A DNA stretch of 64,000 nucleotides, from positions 115,035-179,034 of the forward strand of contig NZ_JARUKW010000010.1 of NCBI RefSeq assembly GCF_029688845.1. The letters are read 5' to 3'. Source of the DNA: Natronococcus sp. A-GB1 (GTDB lineage: Archaea; Halobacteriota; Halobacteria; Halobacteriales; Natrialbaceae). The notes beneath the pieces were generated by a model. That model was not told the DNA's origin. It ran no database searches and was given only the letters and a program-made list of their open reading frames with translations. Numbering within the stretch: position 1 is the stretch's first letter; each line of letters begins with the position of its first letter. The position numbers and the translations under genes were made by a program. This document shows, in pieces, positions 53,041-61,860 of this stretch.

Positions 53041-53967
53041 ATGGGATTGGTGTTGCCACAGGAGATCGTCACCGAGCGGGTGTTACCGACACTCCGGACC
53101 GAGCTCGCGACGGCGTTGCTCGAGCGCGGGTGGACACAGCGAGCTGTCGCCGAGCAACTCGGCGTGACACAGGCGGCGGTGAGCGGGTACGCGAGCGGCA
53201 AGGGGACTGTAGACGAACGTCTCACCGACGACCCGCGATTCGGAGAAACCGTCGATCGACTCGTGGAAGGTTTCGACTCGGACGATCTCGACGAGTACGA
53301 GGCGATGGCGGAGATCATCGAGTTGATCCGGAGCTTCGAAGACAGGGGACCGATCTGTGCGATCCACGAAGCGGAGATGCCCGCACTCGAGGGACTGGGC
53401 TGTGATATCTGCGTACGGGGGGCAGACGACGCCGTCGCGGCCGACCGAGAGACGCTCGCGAACGTCCGTCGGGCGACTCGCATGCTTCAGACGTCGGATT
53501 CGATCGGAGCGTTCGTCCCGAACGCCGGAACCAACCTCGGGATGGCACGCCCCAATCCGATCGGTCCCGCCGACGTCGCTGCAATTCCGGGACGAATCCA
53601 TTCCGTTCGTGGCCGAATCGAGGTTCCGGGCAATCCGGAGTTCGGCGCTTCGGAACACGTTTCACGGATGATCCTTGCAGCTAACGAGGTGGACCCAACA
53701 ATCCGAGCAGCGTGTAACCTGCGGACGGACGATCGACTGCTGGAGGCTGCTCGCGAACGAGGATTCGAGACGTTCGCGTTCGATGCGGACTACGAGGATC
53801 GGACCGGACGACTCCGGTCGGCGTTCGAGACGCGTGCGACCGTTCCCCGCGTCGTCTACCACGAGGGGGCGTTCGGAATCGAACCGATCGCGTACGTTCT
53901 CGGCGAAAGCGCCGTGTCGGTCGTCGACGTCGTCGCCGATCTCGTCACCGCTGAAACTGAGCCCTGA
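53041..53967 (+). CDS. thiR: Thiamine-responsive regulator ThiR (HTH + ThiN domain)
   Basis: 308 residues from the ATG at 53041; an upstream extension of the frame to 52831 looks non-coding. The N-terminal HTH (about 20-60) contains LATALLERGWTQRAVAEQLGVTQAAVSGYASGKG. The linker (about 70-125) includes CAIHEAEMPALEGLGCDICV with two Cys pairs. The C-terminal ThiN domain (about 140-300) has FVPNAGTNLGMARPNPIGPADVAAIPGRI and FGASEHVSRMILAANEVDPTIRAACNLR. In archaea a ThiN domain joined to an HTH is a thiamine-phosphate sensing repressor of thiamine genes, and stand-alone ThiN is the synthase. The linked HTH and divergent thiC strongly favour the regulatory role. Confidence 0.85.
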   Translation: MGLVLPQEIVTERVLPTLRTELATALLERGWTQRAVAEQLGVTQAAVSGYASGKGTVDERLTDDPRFGETVDRLVEGFDSDDLDEYEAMAEIIELIRSFEDRGPICAIHEAEMPALEGLGCDICVRGADDAVAADRETLANVRRATRMLQTSDSIGAFVPNAGTNLGMARPNPIGPADVAAIPGRIHSVRGRIEVPGNPEFGASEHVSRMILAANEVDPTIRAACNLRTDDRLLEAARERGFETFAFDADYEDRTGRLRSAFETRATVPRVVYHEGAFGIEPIAYVLGESAVSVVDVVADLVTAETEP

Positions 53968-54361
53968 TTGGATGTGTACGCATCTCTCTCGATCGGAGTG
54001 ACTGATCCAATCGGAGGACAGTATCGGACCCGATGTCGTCACCGCGACGAACTCGGTGGCCGGACGGTACGGTACCGAGCGAGCCCTCGGATCAACGTAC
54101 TGCTCCGATCTCGGACGCGAGGAAGCTGGGTAACTTTCCGCGCCCCCGCGGACCCTTATCCTCTCGAGAGAGCTGGCAATCTCTTCTGTCTCCTCGTCAT
54201 TCGAGTCTCGCCTACGAGATTCGCCACGTGGAAGGCTGGGAGTCGGATTTGGCCGCCAGTTACTGGCCGAACGTCGGGGAGGACGATTTTCGTCCCCAGC
54301 GGCTGACGTCGGACGGATACCAAAGTTTGTATGGGTATCTCGGTCCTTCGGAAGGATAACG
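53968..54361. other. Intergenic region before proC, no gene seen
   Basis: About 390 bases. Open frames give non-acidic translations with many Arg and Ser. The right end holds a TATA-like TTTGTATGG at about 54323, 35-40 bases before proC. Nothing else was recognised. Confidence 0.4.
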
Positions 54362-55129
54362 ATGGTACGGACGAGCGTTATTGGCTGTGGCAACATGGGT
54401 GGAGCCCTGATTGAGGGGCTCTCGAGCGCCGGCGGTCACACGGTGATCGCGTGCGACCCCGACCCTGACGCGCTGGAGGCGGTTGCCGAGTACGCGACAC
54501 GGACTACCGCGGAGACCGCCGAGGCGACCGACGCCGACGTAGTTGCCGTCGCCGTCAAACCCGACATCGTCGGGATGGTGCTCGAGGAACTCGATCTCTC
54601 GCCCGAACAGACGCTGGTGTCGATCGCCGCGGGCGTGCCGACCGACTTTCTCGAAGTGCGAACCGATGCGAACGTGGTACGGCTCATGCCGAACTTGGCG
54701 GCCCGAACGAGGAACATGGCGGCGGCGGTCACCGGCGAGGAAATCCCCGACGACGTCAGGATACTGCTCGACGACGTCGGTGAGTACGTCGAAGTCGAGG
54801 AGGCGCAGATGGACGTCGCGACCGCGGTCAACGGCAGCGGCCCTGCATTCGTCTTCTACCTGATTCAGGCGATGACTAACGCCGGCGTGGCGGGCGGTCT
54901 CGACCCCGAAGACGCTCGGGTGTTAGCCGCCCAGACGTTCAAGGGAGCCGCCGAAACCGTCCTCCGTTCGGGCGAGGAACTCGACGTACTGATCGACGCT
55001 GTCTGCTCTCCGAAGGGGACGACTATCGAGGGGATGGAGGTGCTCCAGGACAGCGTCGCCGATGAGGCGGTCGCTGGGGCCGTCCAGGCAGCCGAAGAGC
55101 GCTCTGCAGAGTTGGCTACCGATGGTTGA
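54362..55129 (+). CDS. proC: Pyrroline-5-carboxylate reductase ProC
   Basis: 255 residues. The Rossmann start [21 protein letters not shown] is followed by [17 protein letters not shown], the [13 protein letters not shown] segment and [21 protein letters not shown]. The C-terminal domain shows [49 protein letters not shown] and [10 protein letters not shown], the proline-biosynthesis signature. It reduces pyrroline-5-carboxylate to proline with NAD(P)H. The gene is first of proC-proB-proA. Its last eight bases overlap proB, so the operon is translationally coupled. Confidence 0.95.
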   Translation: MVRTSVIGCGNMGGALIEGLSSAGGHTVIACDPDPDALEAVAEYATRTTAETAEATDADVVAVAVKPDIVGMVLEELDLSPEQTLVSIAAGVPTDFLEVRTDANVVRLMPNLAARTRNMAAAVTGEEIPDDVRILLDDVGEYVEVEEAQMDVATAVNGSGPAFVFYLIQAMTNAGVAGGLDPEDARVLAAQTFKGAAETVLRSGEELDVLIDAVCSPKGTTIEGMEVLQDSVADEAVAGAVQAAEERSAELATDG

Positions 55130-55985
55130 GCCGGTCCCCGAGGCCGAGGTGACCGCGGCGAGACAACTCGGAGCCGACGCCGACCGCGTCGTCGTCAAAG
55201 CCGGGACCAACTCCCTCACCGACGAGGAGTCGAACCTGGACATGGAGAAACTCGACAAGCTCGTCGACGATCTCGAGGCCTTGCTCGAGCGGGACAAGGG
55301 GGTCATCCTCGTTTCCTCCGGAGCGATCGGCGCCGGCACCGGCCGGATCGACCAGCCTACCGGGACCGTCGAGGAGTCTCAGGCGTTGTCGACGGTCGGC
55401 CAGAGCCATCTCATGCACCGCTACACCGAGAGCTTCGCCCGCTACGACCGGAAGGTAGCCCAGCTGTTGCTCACTCAACACGACCTCGAGAACCCCGAGC
55501 GCTTTACGAACTTCCGCAACACCGTCGAGACGCTGCTCGAATGGGACGTAGTACCAATCATCAACGAGAACGACGCGGTCGCGACCGCCGAGATCCGGAT
55601 CGGCGACAACGATATGCTCTCGACCTCGACTGCGATCGGCGTCGAGGCGGACCTGCTGGTAACGCTGACCGACGTCGGCGGCGTCTACACCGGCAACCCG
55701 AAGACCGACGGCGACGCGGAGCTAATCGAAGCAGTCGGAGAAAACTACGATTCGGTCGAGGAGATCGTCGCCGGCGGCACTGGCGAGGGCGTCGGTTTCG
55801 GCGGCATCGAGACGAAAGTCGCGGGTGCCCGTGACGTCAGTGAGTACGGCATTCCCGCGATAATCGCGAAGTCGTCCGAACCGAACGTCTTGGAGAAGAT
55901 CGCCACCGCCAAATCCGTGGGAACCATATTCGTCCCCATCAATGGCGTGACCGACAGCCGAACCGAGACCCCATCCAAGCCATGA
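55122..55985 (+). CDS. proB: Glutamate 5-kinase ProB
   Basis: 287 residues from the ATG at 55122, inside the end of proC. The amino-acid-kinase fold shows [112 protein letters not shown] and [19 protein letters not shown]. It is the short form without the C-terminal PUA domain of many bacterial ProB, so it is probably less subject to the PUA-linked feedback effects. It phosphorylates glutamate to gamma-glutamyl phosphate. The end overlaps proA by four bases (ATGA). Confidence 0.95.
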   Translation: MVEPVPEAEVTAARQLGADADRVVVKAGTNSLTDEESNLDMEKLDKLVDDLEALLERDKGVILVSSGAIGAGTGRIDQPTGTVEESQALSTVGQSHLMHRYTESFARYDRKVAQLLLTQHDLENPERFTNFRNTVETLLEWDVVPIINENDAVATAEIRIGDNDMLSTSTAIGVEADLLVTLTDVGGVYTGNPKTDGDAELIEAVGENYDSVEEIVAGGTGEGVGFGGIETKVAGARDVSEYGIPAIIAKSSEPNVLEKIATAKSVGTIFVPINGVTDSRTETPSKP

Positions 55986-57313
55986 CGAACACTGAAACCG
56001 AACGGAAGGTCGAAACAGCACAGACCGCAGCCTTACAGCTGGCACAGCTATCCGACGAGCAGCGACGCACAGCCCTGCTGGACGTCGCCGACGCGCTCGA
56101 GGCACGAACTGACGAGATTCTCGCAGCGAACGAGCGCGACGTCGAGGCCGCAGAGGAACTCCTCGCCGACGGCGAGTACAGCCAGGCGTTCGTCGACCGA
56201 CTCACCCTCTCGGTGTCGAAAGTCGAGAGCATCGCCGAGATGGTCCGCAGCGTCGCCGACCAAGACGATCCCCTCGAGAAAACCCTCGAGGCGCGCCGGC
56301 TCGACGAGGGACTCGAGCTGTACAAGGTTGCCGTGCCGATCGGCGTCGTCGGCGCGGTCTTCGAGTCCCGCCCCGATGCACTCGTCCAGATCGCTGCGCT
56401 CGGACTCAAATCCGGTAACGCGGTGATTCTGAAAGGTGGCAGCGAGGCGCTACACTCGAACAGGGCGCTGTTCGAGATCATCACCGACGCCACAGCGGAC
56501 ATCCCCAACGGCTGGGCCCAGCAGATCGAAGCCCGGGAGGACGTCGATACCCTGCTCGAGATGGACGGCGCAGTCGACCTCCTGATGCCCCGCGGCAGCT
56601 CTTCGTTCGTCAGCTATATCCAGGACAACACGAGCATTCCCGTCCTCGGCCACACGGAAGGAGTCTGTCACGTCTACGTCGATGTCGACGCCAATCTCGA
56701 AATGGCCGAAGACATCGCCTACGACGCGAAAGTGCAGTATCCCGCCGTCTGCAACGCCGTCGAGACGTTGTTGGTCCACGAAGACGTTGCCGAGGCGTTT
56801 CTCCCGGCGATCGTCGAGCGCTACGAGGCCGCCGACGTCGAGGTCCGGGGCGACGAAGCTACCCGCGAGTTCGTCGACGTCGAGGCCGCGACCGACGCCG
56901 ACTGGGACACCGAGTACGGCGATCTGATCGTCTCCGTCCGAGTGGTCGACTCACTCGGGGCCGCATGCGACCACATCACGAGCCACGGCTCGAAGCACAC
57001 CGAATCGATCGTCACCGAGGACGCCGATCGCGCGGAGACGTTCATGCGTAGCCTCGACTCCGCAAGCGTCTTTCACAACGCCTCGACCCGGTTCGCCGAC
57101 GGCTACCGGTACGGCCTCGGCGCCGAGGTCGGCATCTCCACGGGCAAGATCCACGCCCGCGGCCCAGTCGGCCTCGAGGGGTTGACAACCTACAAGTACC
57201 ACCTCGAAGGCGACGGCCACCTCGTCGCCACCTACGCGGGCGAGGACGCGAAACCGTACCGTCACGAGGAGTTCGACGGAGAGTGGACGCCTGGTCGACT
57301 CGCTGGAGAGTAA
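55982..57313 (+). CDS. proA: Gamma-glutamyl phosphate reductase ProA
   Basis: 443 residues of the aldehyde-dehydrogenase-like ProA family. Landmarks: [74 protein letters not shown], the catalytic Cys in [17 protein letters not shown], and [17 protein letters not shown] plus [37 protein letters not shown]. It reduces gamma-glutamyl phosphate to glutamate semialdehyde. It is third of the proCBA operon, overlapping proB. No other proline-related gene follows, and the transcript probably ends before the IS element starting at 57636. Confidence 0.95.
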   Translation: MTNTETERKVETAQTAALQLAQLSDEQRRTALLDVADALEARTDEILAANERDVEAAEELLADGEYSQAFVDRLTLSVSKVESIAEMVRSVADQDDPLEKTLEARRLDEGLELYKVAVPIGVVGAVFESRPDALVQIAALGLKSGNAVILKGGSEALHSNRALFEIITDATADIPNGWAQQIEAREDVDTLLEMDGAVDLLMPRGSSSFVSYIQDNTSIPVLGHTEGVCHVYVDVDANLEMAEDIAYDAKVQYPAVCNAVETLLVHEDVAEAFLPAIVERYEAADVEVRGDEATREFVDVEAATDADWDTEYGDLIVSVRVVDSLGAACDHITSHGSKHTESIVTEDADRAETFMRSLDSASVFHNASTRFADGYRYGLGAEVGISTGKIHARGPVGLEGLTTYKYHLEGDGHLVATYAGEDAKPYRHEEFDGEWTPGRLAGE

Positions 57314-57635
57314 AGTTCGGGTTCTCTCGTCGGTCTTTCCAGCGGACAGACCCGTTAGAGCCCGCTCCGCACTCTCAGACCTGTTACTGGAGCGTGTAAG
57401 AGACAGTGAGGAGACCTGGGCGAAGAATGACAAGATCTATACGGAAGGCGTAAAACGTCAGCTCCAGGCCGAACTCAAGGGGCAAGCGGTTGCCAATCGG
57501 CCATAGGCTCTCGACTGCGATGATACATCAACCAGTGCGACACTAACTACGAAGGAAATCAACGGGAACCAATGCTACAGGCATGGTGGAGGGAGAGCAA
57601 ATCAAATCGGAGCACATTGACCAATTGATCGAAAA
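57314..57635. other. Intergenic region between proA and the IS element, no gene seen
   Basis: About 320 bases. No accepted coding frame. It is the start of the accessory region, with composition closer to the IS and pseudogene area than to the pro operon. Confidence 0.4.
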
Positions 57636-57676
57636 GGCACTGTTTAGTTGAGCCAGTTTGAGACACGAGCAGGTCG

Positions 57677-58420
57677 TTGAGTCCGTTGGATCAAATGATC
57701 GCAGACCTGCTCAGCGAGAGCGACGACGCGGATTTAGAAGAATCTTGGAGGAATGAGCGACGGCGACGTTCACAAGAGCAAAGCTCTTGTGCAGCCCATC
57801 AGAACGCTCTGCGTTCTGAGGACGCCAATCAGAGCGTTCACCGTCCGCCTTCATCAGACCGGTTGTTCGATTCGAGAGACAATAACGATCCTCCCAGAGT
57901 TAGGCGTTGAACACTTTTACAGAGCGGTCTGGAATTGGGTACGCCGGCTGTCCGACAGCGGACGCGACCCGCTTCGGCTTCGCCTCAGGCGGGCCGCTGT
58001 CGACGAAACCGCTGTCAAAACCGACGGAGAGTGGTCTTGGTTGTACGCTGCAATAGACATCAACATAGAGTTCATTCTCGACGTCGTGTTGTTCGGCCGG
58101 CACGGGGCCGATCCGACAGCTGCGTTTCTGCATGGACTCCGCGAGAAACACGATCTCTCCGAAGCTGAGTCTCCTGTCGATCAACCTGACTACCGGGCTG
58201 CCGTCTCTCGGTTAGGGTTGACCGACCGGGTGAACTATACCCACCGAAACCCCATCGGAAAGTGGGTTCACACCCTCAAATACGGTCGACCATGTCCACA
58301 ATTCGCGCGTTAACAGTCGGACAAACGCACGCGAAAGGATTGAGTACTCGCGCATTATTATAACCGTCAGAGACCGCATCAATCGATCGACGAAAAACGC
58401 CGGCTGGGTGAGTGCTGAAC
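57677..58420 (+). pseudogene. IS6-family DDE transposase, broken by insertion and frameshifts
   Basis: Fragments of one transposase are found in several frames. 57677-57770 reads IADLLSESDDADLEESWRNER. From about 57822 in another frame TPIRAFTVRLHQTGCSIRET continues to WNWVRRLSDS and VDETAVKTDGEWSWLYAAIDI, which holds the first catalytic Asp in VDETAV; HGADPTAAFLHGLREKHDL is also typical. The segment that normally carries the second Asp (FLVDGMGY-like) is altered to SPVDQPDY. NYTHRNPIGKWVHTLK then carries the Glu position as N-x-I-G-K. After 58278 the rest (VDHVHNSRVNSRTNARERIE) is in a third frame. About 55 bases at roughly 57768-57822 form a hairpin insertion between the conserved NER and RAF blocks. 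Confidence 0.75.
57771..57818. repeat. Double hairpin inside the IS6 transposase frame
   Basis: CACAAGAGC (57771-57779) pairs perfectly with GCTCTTGTG (57783-57791) around AAA. CAGAACGC (57800-57807) pairs perfectly with GCGTTCTG (57811-57818) around TCT. Eight bases separate the two hairpins. They lie exactly where the transposase alignment breaks, so they appear to be an inserted palindromic element. I recall similar short palindromes in haloarchaeal DNA but cannot prove a family from this window. Confidence 0.6.
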
Positions 58421-58511
58421 TAGACAGTGTCGCGGTGAAGGTGCCGTAGAACTGTCCACGAGAGCGGATTTCGCCCGGTGACTCATAGAATTAACTAGTA
58501 TGTGCGTATGC

Positions 58512-58856
58512 TTACTTCTCGCTGGCCGACCGGACGGACACCCAGCCGTCACTTCTGACTGTGATGTCGTGCCCGCGGTAGCTGAAGGTGATCGCCCCGG
58601 TTCCAGTGTGATTCTGACGCCGGCGCGCCGGACCGAACAGCGCTTCTTCGACCGCGACCGCATCGACGTAGTCGTACAGCGGTGGCGTTTTGACCTCGAC
58701 GGGATCGACTCCTTCGGCATCAGCGACAGCAAAGATAATTGTCGTCGTCAGATCGTGGTGCGCGTCGTGATCGTAGTGTGCTTGAGCGTCTGCAAGCGGA
58801 CGATCACCGTCGTCGGTAGTCTGGATATCAAGAGTACTGTCTCGACGTTCACTCAT
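58512..58856 (-). CDS. HalOD1-domain protein
   Basis: 114 residues. After an acidic, His-rich start (AHYDHDAHHDLTTTIIFAVADAEGVDPVEV) comes the HalOD1 output domain: PPLYDYVDAVAVEEALFGPARRR...GAITFSYRGHDITVRSDGWVSVR. In haloarchaea this domain is thought to be an output or ligand module in signalling, often stand-alone. Its start overlaps the end of the upstream DUF7344 gene by eight bases (58849-58856), so both are co-translated and probably work together. The pair lies just right of the IS6 element, in an area with pseudogenes, and may have been acquired. Confidence 0.75.
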   Translation of the reverse strand: MSERRDSTLDIQTTDDGDRPLADAQAHYDHDAHHDLTTTIIFAVADAEGVDPVEVKTPPLYDYVDAVAVEEALFGPARRRQNHTGTGAITFSYRGHDITVRSDGWVSVRSASEK

Positions 58857-59286
58857 TGTATTCCCTCCCCGCGTGCGACTCCTGACCGCTATCGGTACTT
58901 CCCCCGAATCCAGCCAACGACTTCAGAATTTGGTCAGCGTGCTCACCCTTTGAGATGATCTCACTCTCGCGGTCAAAGGCGATAACGTCGTGGTCAACCA
59001 ACTTTGGGACGTGGGCGTGCATGAGCGAGACGTGGACCTTGTCCCGTTCGTCCGCTGTCACTGTCTCCTCGGAGATGTCTCCTTCCCACGCTGCGATCTT
59101 TGTGGCGAGTTCGCGAAGCGACCACTGCGGCTGTTCAGCGAGGGTATAGAGGAGGTACCGACGCCGTGGGTGTGAGAGAACAAGAAATTGGGTATCCATC
59201 TCGAGGAGAAGCTCAGAGAACATCGGCTTTTGCTGCGTCTCGTCAGCAGCTGAATCGCTGTCGTTTTCGTCGAGATCGTTGCTCAT
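58849..59286 (-). CDS. DUF7344-type winged-helix regulator
   Basis: 145 residues. After a polar acidic leader the sequence MDTQFLVLSHPRRRYLLYTLAEQPQWSLRELATKIAAWEGDIS is a winged helix-turn-helix of the DUF7344 family. Then come VHVSLMHAHVPKLVDHDVIAFDRESEIISKGEHADQIL (wing and helix) and an acidic tail. It is likely a transcription factor. It is first of a two-gene unit with the HalOD1-domain protein, whose gene overlaps the stop. A similar protein occurs at 33674. Confidence 0.78.
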   Translation of the reverse strand: MSNDLDENDSDSAADETQQKPMFSELLLEMDTQFLVLSHPRRRYLLYTLAEQPQWSLRELATKIAAWEGDISEETVTADERDKVHVSLMHAHVPKLVDHDVIAFDRESEIISKGEHADQILKSLAGFGGSTDSGQESHAGREYNE

Positions 59287-59548
59287 GCGAATGGATACCG
59301 ATCCCAGTTGGTTAACTCATTCGTCGCATGAAATCGGGCCAATAGGACCCTGAAAGCTGTCTTTCAGGAGAACTGGCCGTTCATAGCGAGCCCGTTCTGT
59401 GTTCGACGTTACCGTCCACCTAAGCTGACTGCCGAAGTACTTGCCACGAGAGACAACACAGAGTGTCGTTTGAGTTACCTGTACAGAGCGAATGGGTCTC
59501 AGTCACCAGAGTGCTTCCGTAACCAACGGCGGACACAGTAGAGTGGTT
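59287..59548. other. Intergenic region, no gene seen
   Basis: Together with 59750-59891 this forms the gap between the DUF7344 gene and the MBL-fold gene. Apart from the candidate broken frame at 59549-59749, no coding signal or repeat was recognised. Confidence 0.35.
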
Positions 59549-59749
59549 TCAGTTGGTTAACCACGCCCAGTAGTAGATCAGAGAGAGAACGAGACTCAGT
59601 TGCTCTGGAGTTGTGTAAGAGGGTGGCTGCTGGTCGAGCGATGGCTCGATCTGAAGGAGCTGGCTGTTTTCGGTGAGCTCTGCCGCTGTGAGTGCAGCTA
59701 CTATATCCCACCCAGTTCGTTCTCGGAGTTGGCACAGTTACTCGAGCAT
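59549..59749 (-). pseudogene. Possible small gene with an in-frame stop
   Basis: On the minus strand ATG CTC GAG at 59741-59749 is followed by TAA and then by 63 codons with balanced, acidic-hydrophobic composition: LRERTGWDIVAALTAAEL, SLDQQPPSYTTPEQLSLVLSLIYYWAWLTN, stop at 59549-59551. The composition is more protein-like than that of nearby frames. It may be a small gene broken by one nonsense codon or a fragment of a larger one. I do not recognise the family. Confidence 0.3.
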
Positions 59750-59891
59750 TCACTGTCGACTGCGTCGACGTGACGTTTCGTGGCGCCTGCCGGTCAAAAA
59801 TTATGATGTTTGTCAGTGGCCGCGTGACTAGACCTTTGGAGAGTGTTTAGTCTCGGTCGAACATCCGCTATCGAGGGTGATTGCCGATGAA

Positions 59892-60659
59892 TCAGTCCTC
59901 CAAACGGCTGAGATCCTCTGCATCGTGGTGGATAACTGTGAATGCATCACGAGAGTTCGCTTCCGCCTTCAGGCGGCGTAGTGATTCCATCGACTTCTCA
60001 GTTGACCAGCTGAACGGGGCGACAAGTCCTTCTTCATATCCCGCTCGGAGATTAGCGGCGTCGGCAACGAAGTACACGGTTTCATCATCAAGTTTGACTT
60101 TTAGAGACTGATGACCGGGCGTATGTCCCGGAGTGGGAATAATTTCAATGCTCCCATCTCCGAGAAGATCCGTCCGACAAGTGACCTCCGTCACAGTGCC
60201 GGAGGAATCGCGAAGTGGAGTAAGATCGGAATCAATATAGAACGCTGTCTGAGGTGGATCAGGCCACCACGCGTACCGGAGTTCATCGATATGTATGTGA
60301 AGGTTTGCATCCTCGAATTGATCAATATTACCCGCGTGATCCGTGTGAAGGTGGGATAGCACAACGTGGTCAACATCAGACGTATCGTATCCGAGATCAT
60401 CGATCTGCTCTGCCGGCGTTGCTTTTGGTTCGATTGCCGGTGCAAACTCCTCGAGTTGGGGGGCTCCGTACTCGGTGGGGTTGGCAACAAGATCGTGGCT
60501 AAGGCCGGTGTCGAAGAGGATGAGTGAGTCGGGATGTTCGATCAGGTAGGCTGGACATTTCGCAGCAATTAGGTCATCCCCTCCCATCTGCATCATCATC
60601 CCCTCAGGCATCTGCCAATCGGCTGTATTCAAAACGTGAACCGTGTTTGCGGCTGTCAT
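59892..60659 (-). CDS. MBL-fold hydrolase, N-acyl homoserine lactonase-like
   Basis: 255 residues. The metallo-beta-lactamase motif HLHTDHAGN is near residue 103, with earlier LILFDTGLSHDLV (Asp for the di-zinc site). The second half has PTPGHTPGHQSLKVKL, followed by FVADAANLR. These, plus the N-terminal VHVLNTADWQMPEGMMMQMGG, place it with AHL lactonase-like (AttM/AiiB-type) proteins rather than glyoxalase II. It would hydrolyse a lactone or ester, and quorum quenching is possible but untested; haloarchaeal signals are not well known. A reverse-strand TATA-like TTAATACG at about 60682-60690 is about 27 bases before the start. Single gene. Confidence 0.82.
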   Translation of the reverse strand: MTAANTVHVLNTADWQMPEGMMMQMGGDDLIAAKCPAYLIEHPDSLILFDTGLSHDLVANPTEYGAPQLEEFAPAIEPKATPAEQIDDLGYDTSDVDHVVLSHLHTDHAGNIDQFEDANLHIHIDELRYAWWPDPPQTAFYIDSDLTPLRDSSGTVTEVTCRTDLLGDGSIEIIPTPGHTPGHQSLKVKLDDETVYFVADAANLRAGYEEGLVAPFSWSTEKSMESLRRLKAEANSRDAFTVIHHDAEDLSRLED

Positions 60660-60681
60660 GGAACAAGATAACGAGGGCAGT

Positions 60682-60690
60682 ACGTATTAA
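60682..60690 (-). promoter_or_regulatory. TATA-like box of the MBL-fold gene
   Basis: The minus strand reads TTAATACGTA here, about 27 bases before the start at 60659, a good position for a leaderless transcript. Confidence 0.4.
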
Positions 60691-60875
60691 TTTGACTTCG
60701 ATGCTAAACGAGGGAGAACAGCTGTTGACACCGGAGTTAGGCGGCGGGGAGGATGTAACCTGTAGCTGGGCCAAAGCCGATGAACGAAGCTGTTGTTCAC
60801 TCCGGTTATGCTACCTTTCCATTGCCAACCAAGGAACAGGAGTGTTGGATCGCTCGACCTCGTGATGGTTTGGGG

Positions 60876-61308
60876 TCAACTCGAGAGCGCTGCCTCGAAC
60901 GCCGACTCGCCGACAACGACCGGAAGCCGAACCGAACTTCGGTCGAGGTCGAGTGAGTTCGACGCGAGTTTCCGGCGGCTACATCATTCCCTTCCCTGGA
61001 TCCGTCGAGACCAACACGATTCCGAGGCGAGTTCCCGCGCCGAACACGCGATCGGTCGCTTGCAGGTCGAACTCGAGGCGGTACGGACGGCCGGGGGATA
61101 CAGAGCAAACGTTTCACTTGATGACTTTCTGTTCTGAATTCATCCATCCGCAATTGATGATCTCGGCGCTGCCGTCTTCGTCGTACGCAACGAGCGTAGC
61201 GGAAACGTTCGCGGCGGGTCCGTCGAATGATAGCGTCAGTTCAGGGAAGGCGGTTCCGCTAACGCGAACATCCTCTTCGAGCGGGTCGATCACGTAGCGC
61301 AGCCGATG
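60876..61308 (-). pseudogene. C-terminal remnant of a CocE/NonD-type hydrolase (X-Pro dipeptidyl-peptidase-like)
   Basis: Minus-strand fragments of the jelly-roll C-terminal domain are spread over frames. 61114-61308 reads HRLRYVIDPLEEDVRVSG, then TLSFDGPAANVSATLVAYDEDGS and INCGWMNSEQ before a stop at 61114. A shifted frame gives SPGRPYRLEFDLQATDRVF and GAGTRLGIVLVSTDPGKGMM, and a third gives LDRSSVRLPVVVGESAFEAAL near 60876. These blocks are, in order, the landmarks of the PepX C-terminal domain. The N-terminal catalytic alpha/beta-hydrolase part is absent. So the gene was truncated and has at least two frameshifts. Confidence 0.68.
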
Positions 61309-61403
61309 TCAGCTACTTCGTCCGACTTTGATATAAGTGCCAAGCTATTTGAATACAATAGGATTCGTTCCCCTCAGTTCCAGTGACCGCCCCTTCCGAG
61401 GCA

Positions 61404-61674
61404 TCAGGGGTAGCGTGGATTGCAGACTCCTTCATTTCCCTCGTAGATAGTTTCTCGCTGCCGTGAGAAGAGCGTACGGAGATCCTCAATATCGAACAGC
61501 CCAGTTCTTACCGAGATCCTTCTCGAGGCCATCGACAAAGCCGCTCCTTGAGAAGAGTGCAAACTGTTCGTTCCGGCTGAGTGAATCCCCTCGAACGTTC
61601 TCGGCCTTTAGCGAACGTCTGCGAGTGCAGCAGCTCGATCGATGAGTCGGTGTGGTGCCCGAAACTGAACGCAC
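61404..61674 (-). pseudogene. Remnant of a DUF234-type archaeal ATPase (C-terminal end)
   Basis: On the minus strand, frame pieces read NEQFALFSRSGFVDGLEKDL, then in a shifted frame LFDIEDLRTLFSRQ...ETIYEGNEGV, with TGA at 61404-61406. The LFSRSGF...LFDIEDL pattern is the end of the restriction-endonuclease-like DUF234 domain of archaeal-type AAA ATPases. The frame change between the two pieces (near 61486) and the absence of the ATPase domain make it a pseudogene. It lies directly beside the hydrolase remnant and is another sign of gene decay in this region. Confidence 0.5.
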
Positions 61675-61860
61675 TTCTTGTCGCTGCTCATTGTGTGTAC
61701 AATGTGATCCCGACTAGGATTGTCTGTCGAAACAACAGGGTCGTGGCGTTTGGTGGCCGTCTGAAACGACAACGCCAGCCGATACCCATTCTGGTCGACA
61801 CGGATGAGAGCGAGTACGTTGAATCGGCCACGGTAGGTCCGAATCGTCCGTACCGAGATA

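Larger units (their letters stand above)
57636..58431. mobile_element. Decayed IS6-family insertion sequence with recognisable terminal repeats
   Basis: A 796-base element. The left end reads GGCACTGTTTAGTTGAGC from 57636. The right end, read inward on the opposite strand from 58431, reads GACACTGTCTAGTTCAGC. These are imperfect inverted repeats of the haloarchaeal IS6 type. The transposase frame inside is broken (see next entry). The eight bases flanking each end (57628-57635, 58432-58439) do not match, so no target duplication remains, consistent with an old or rearranged insertion. Confidence 0.72.
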
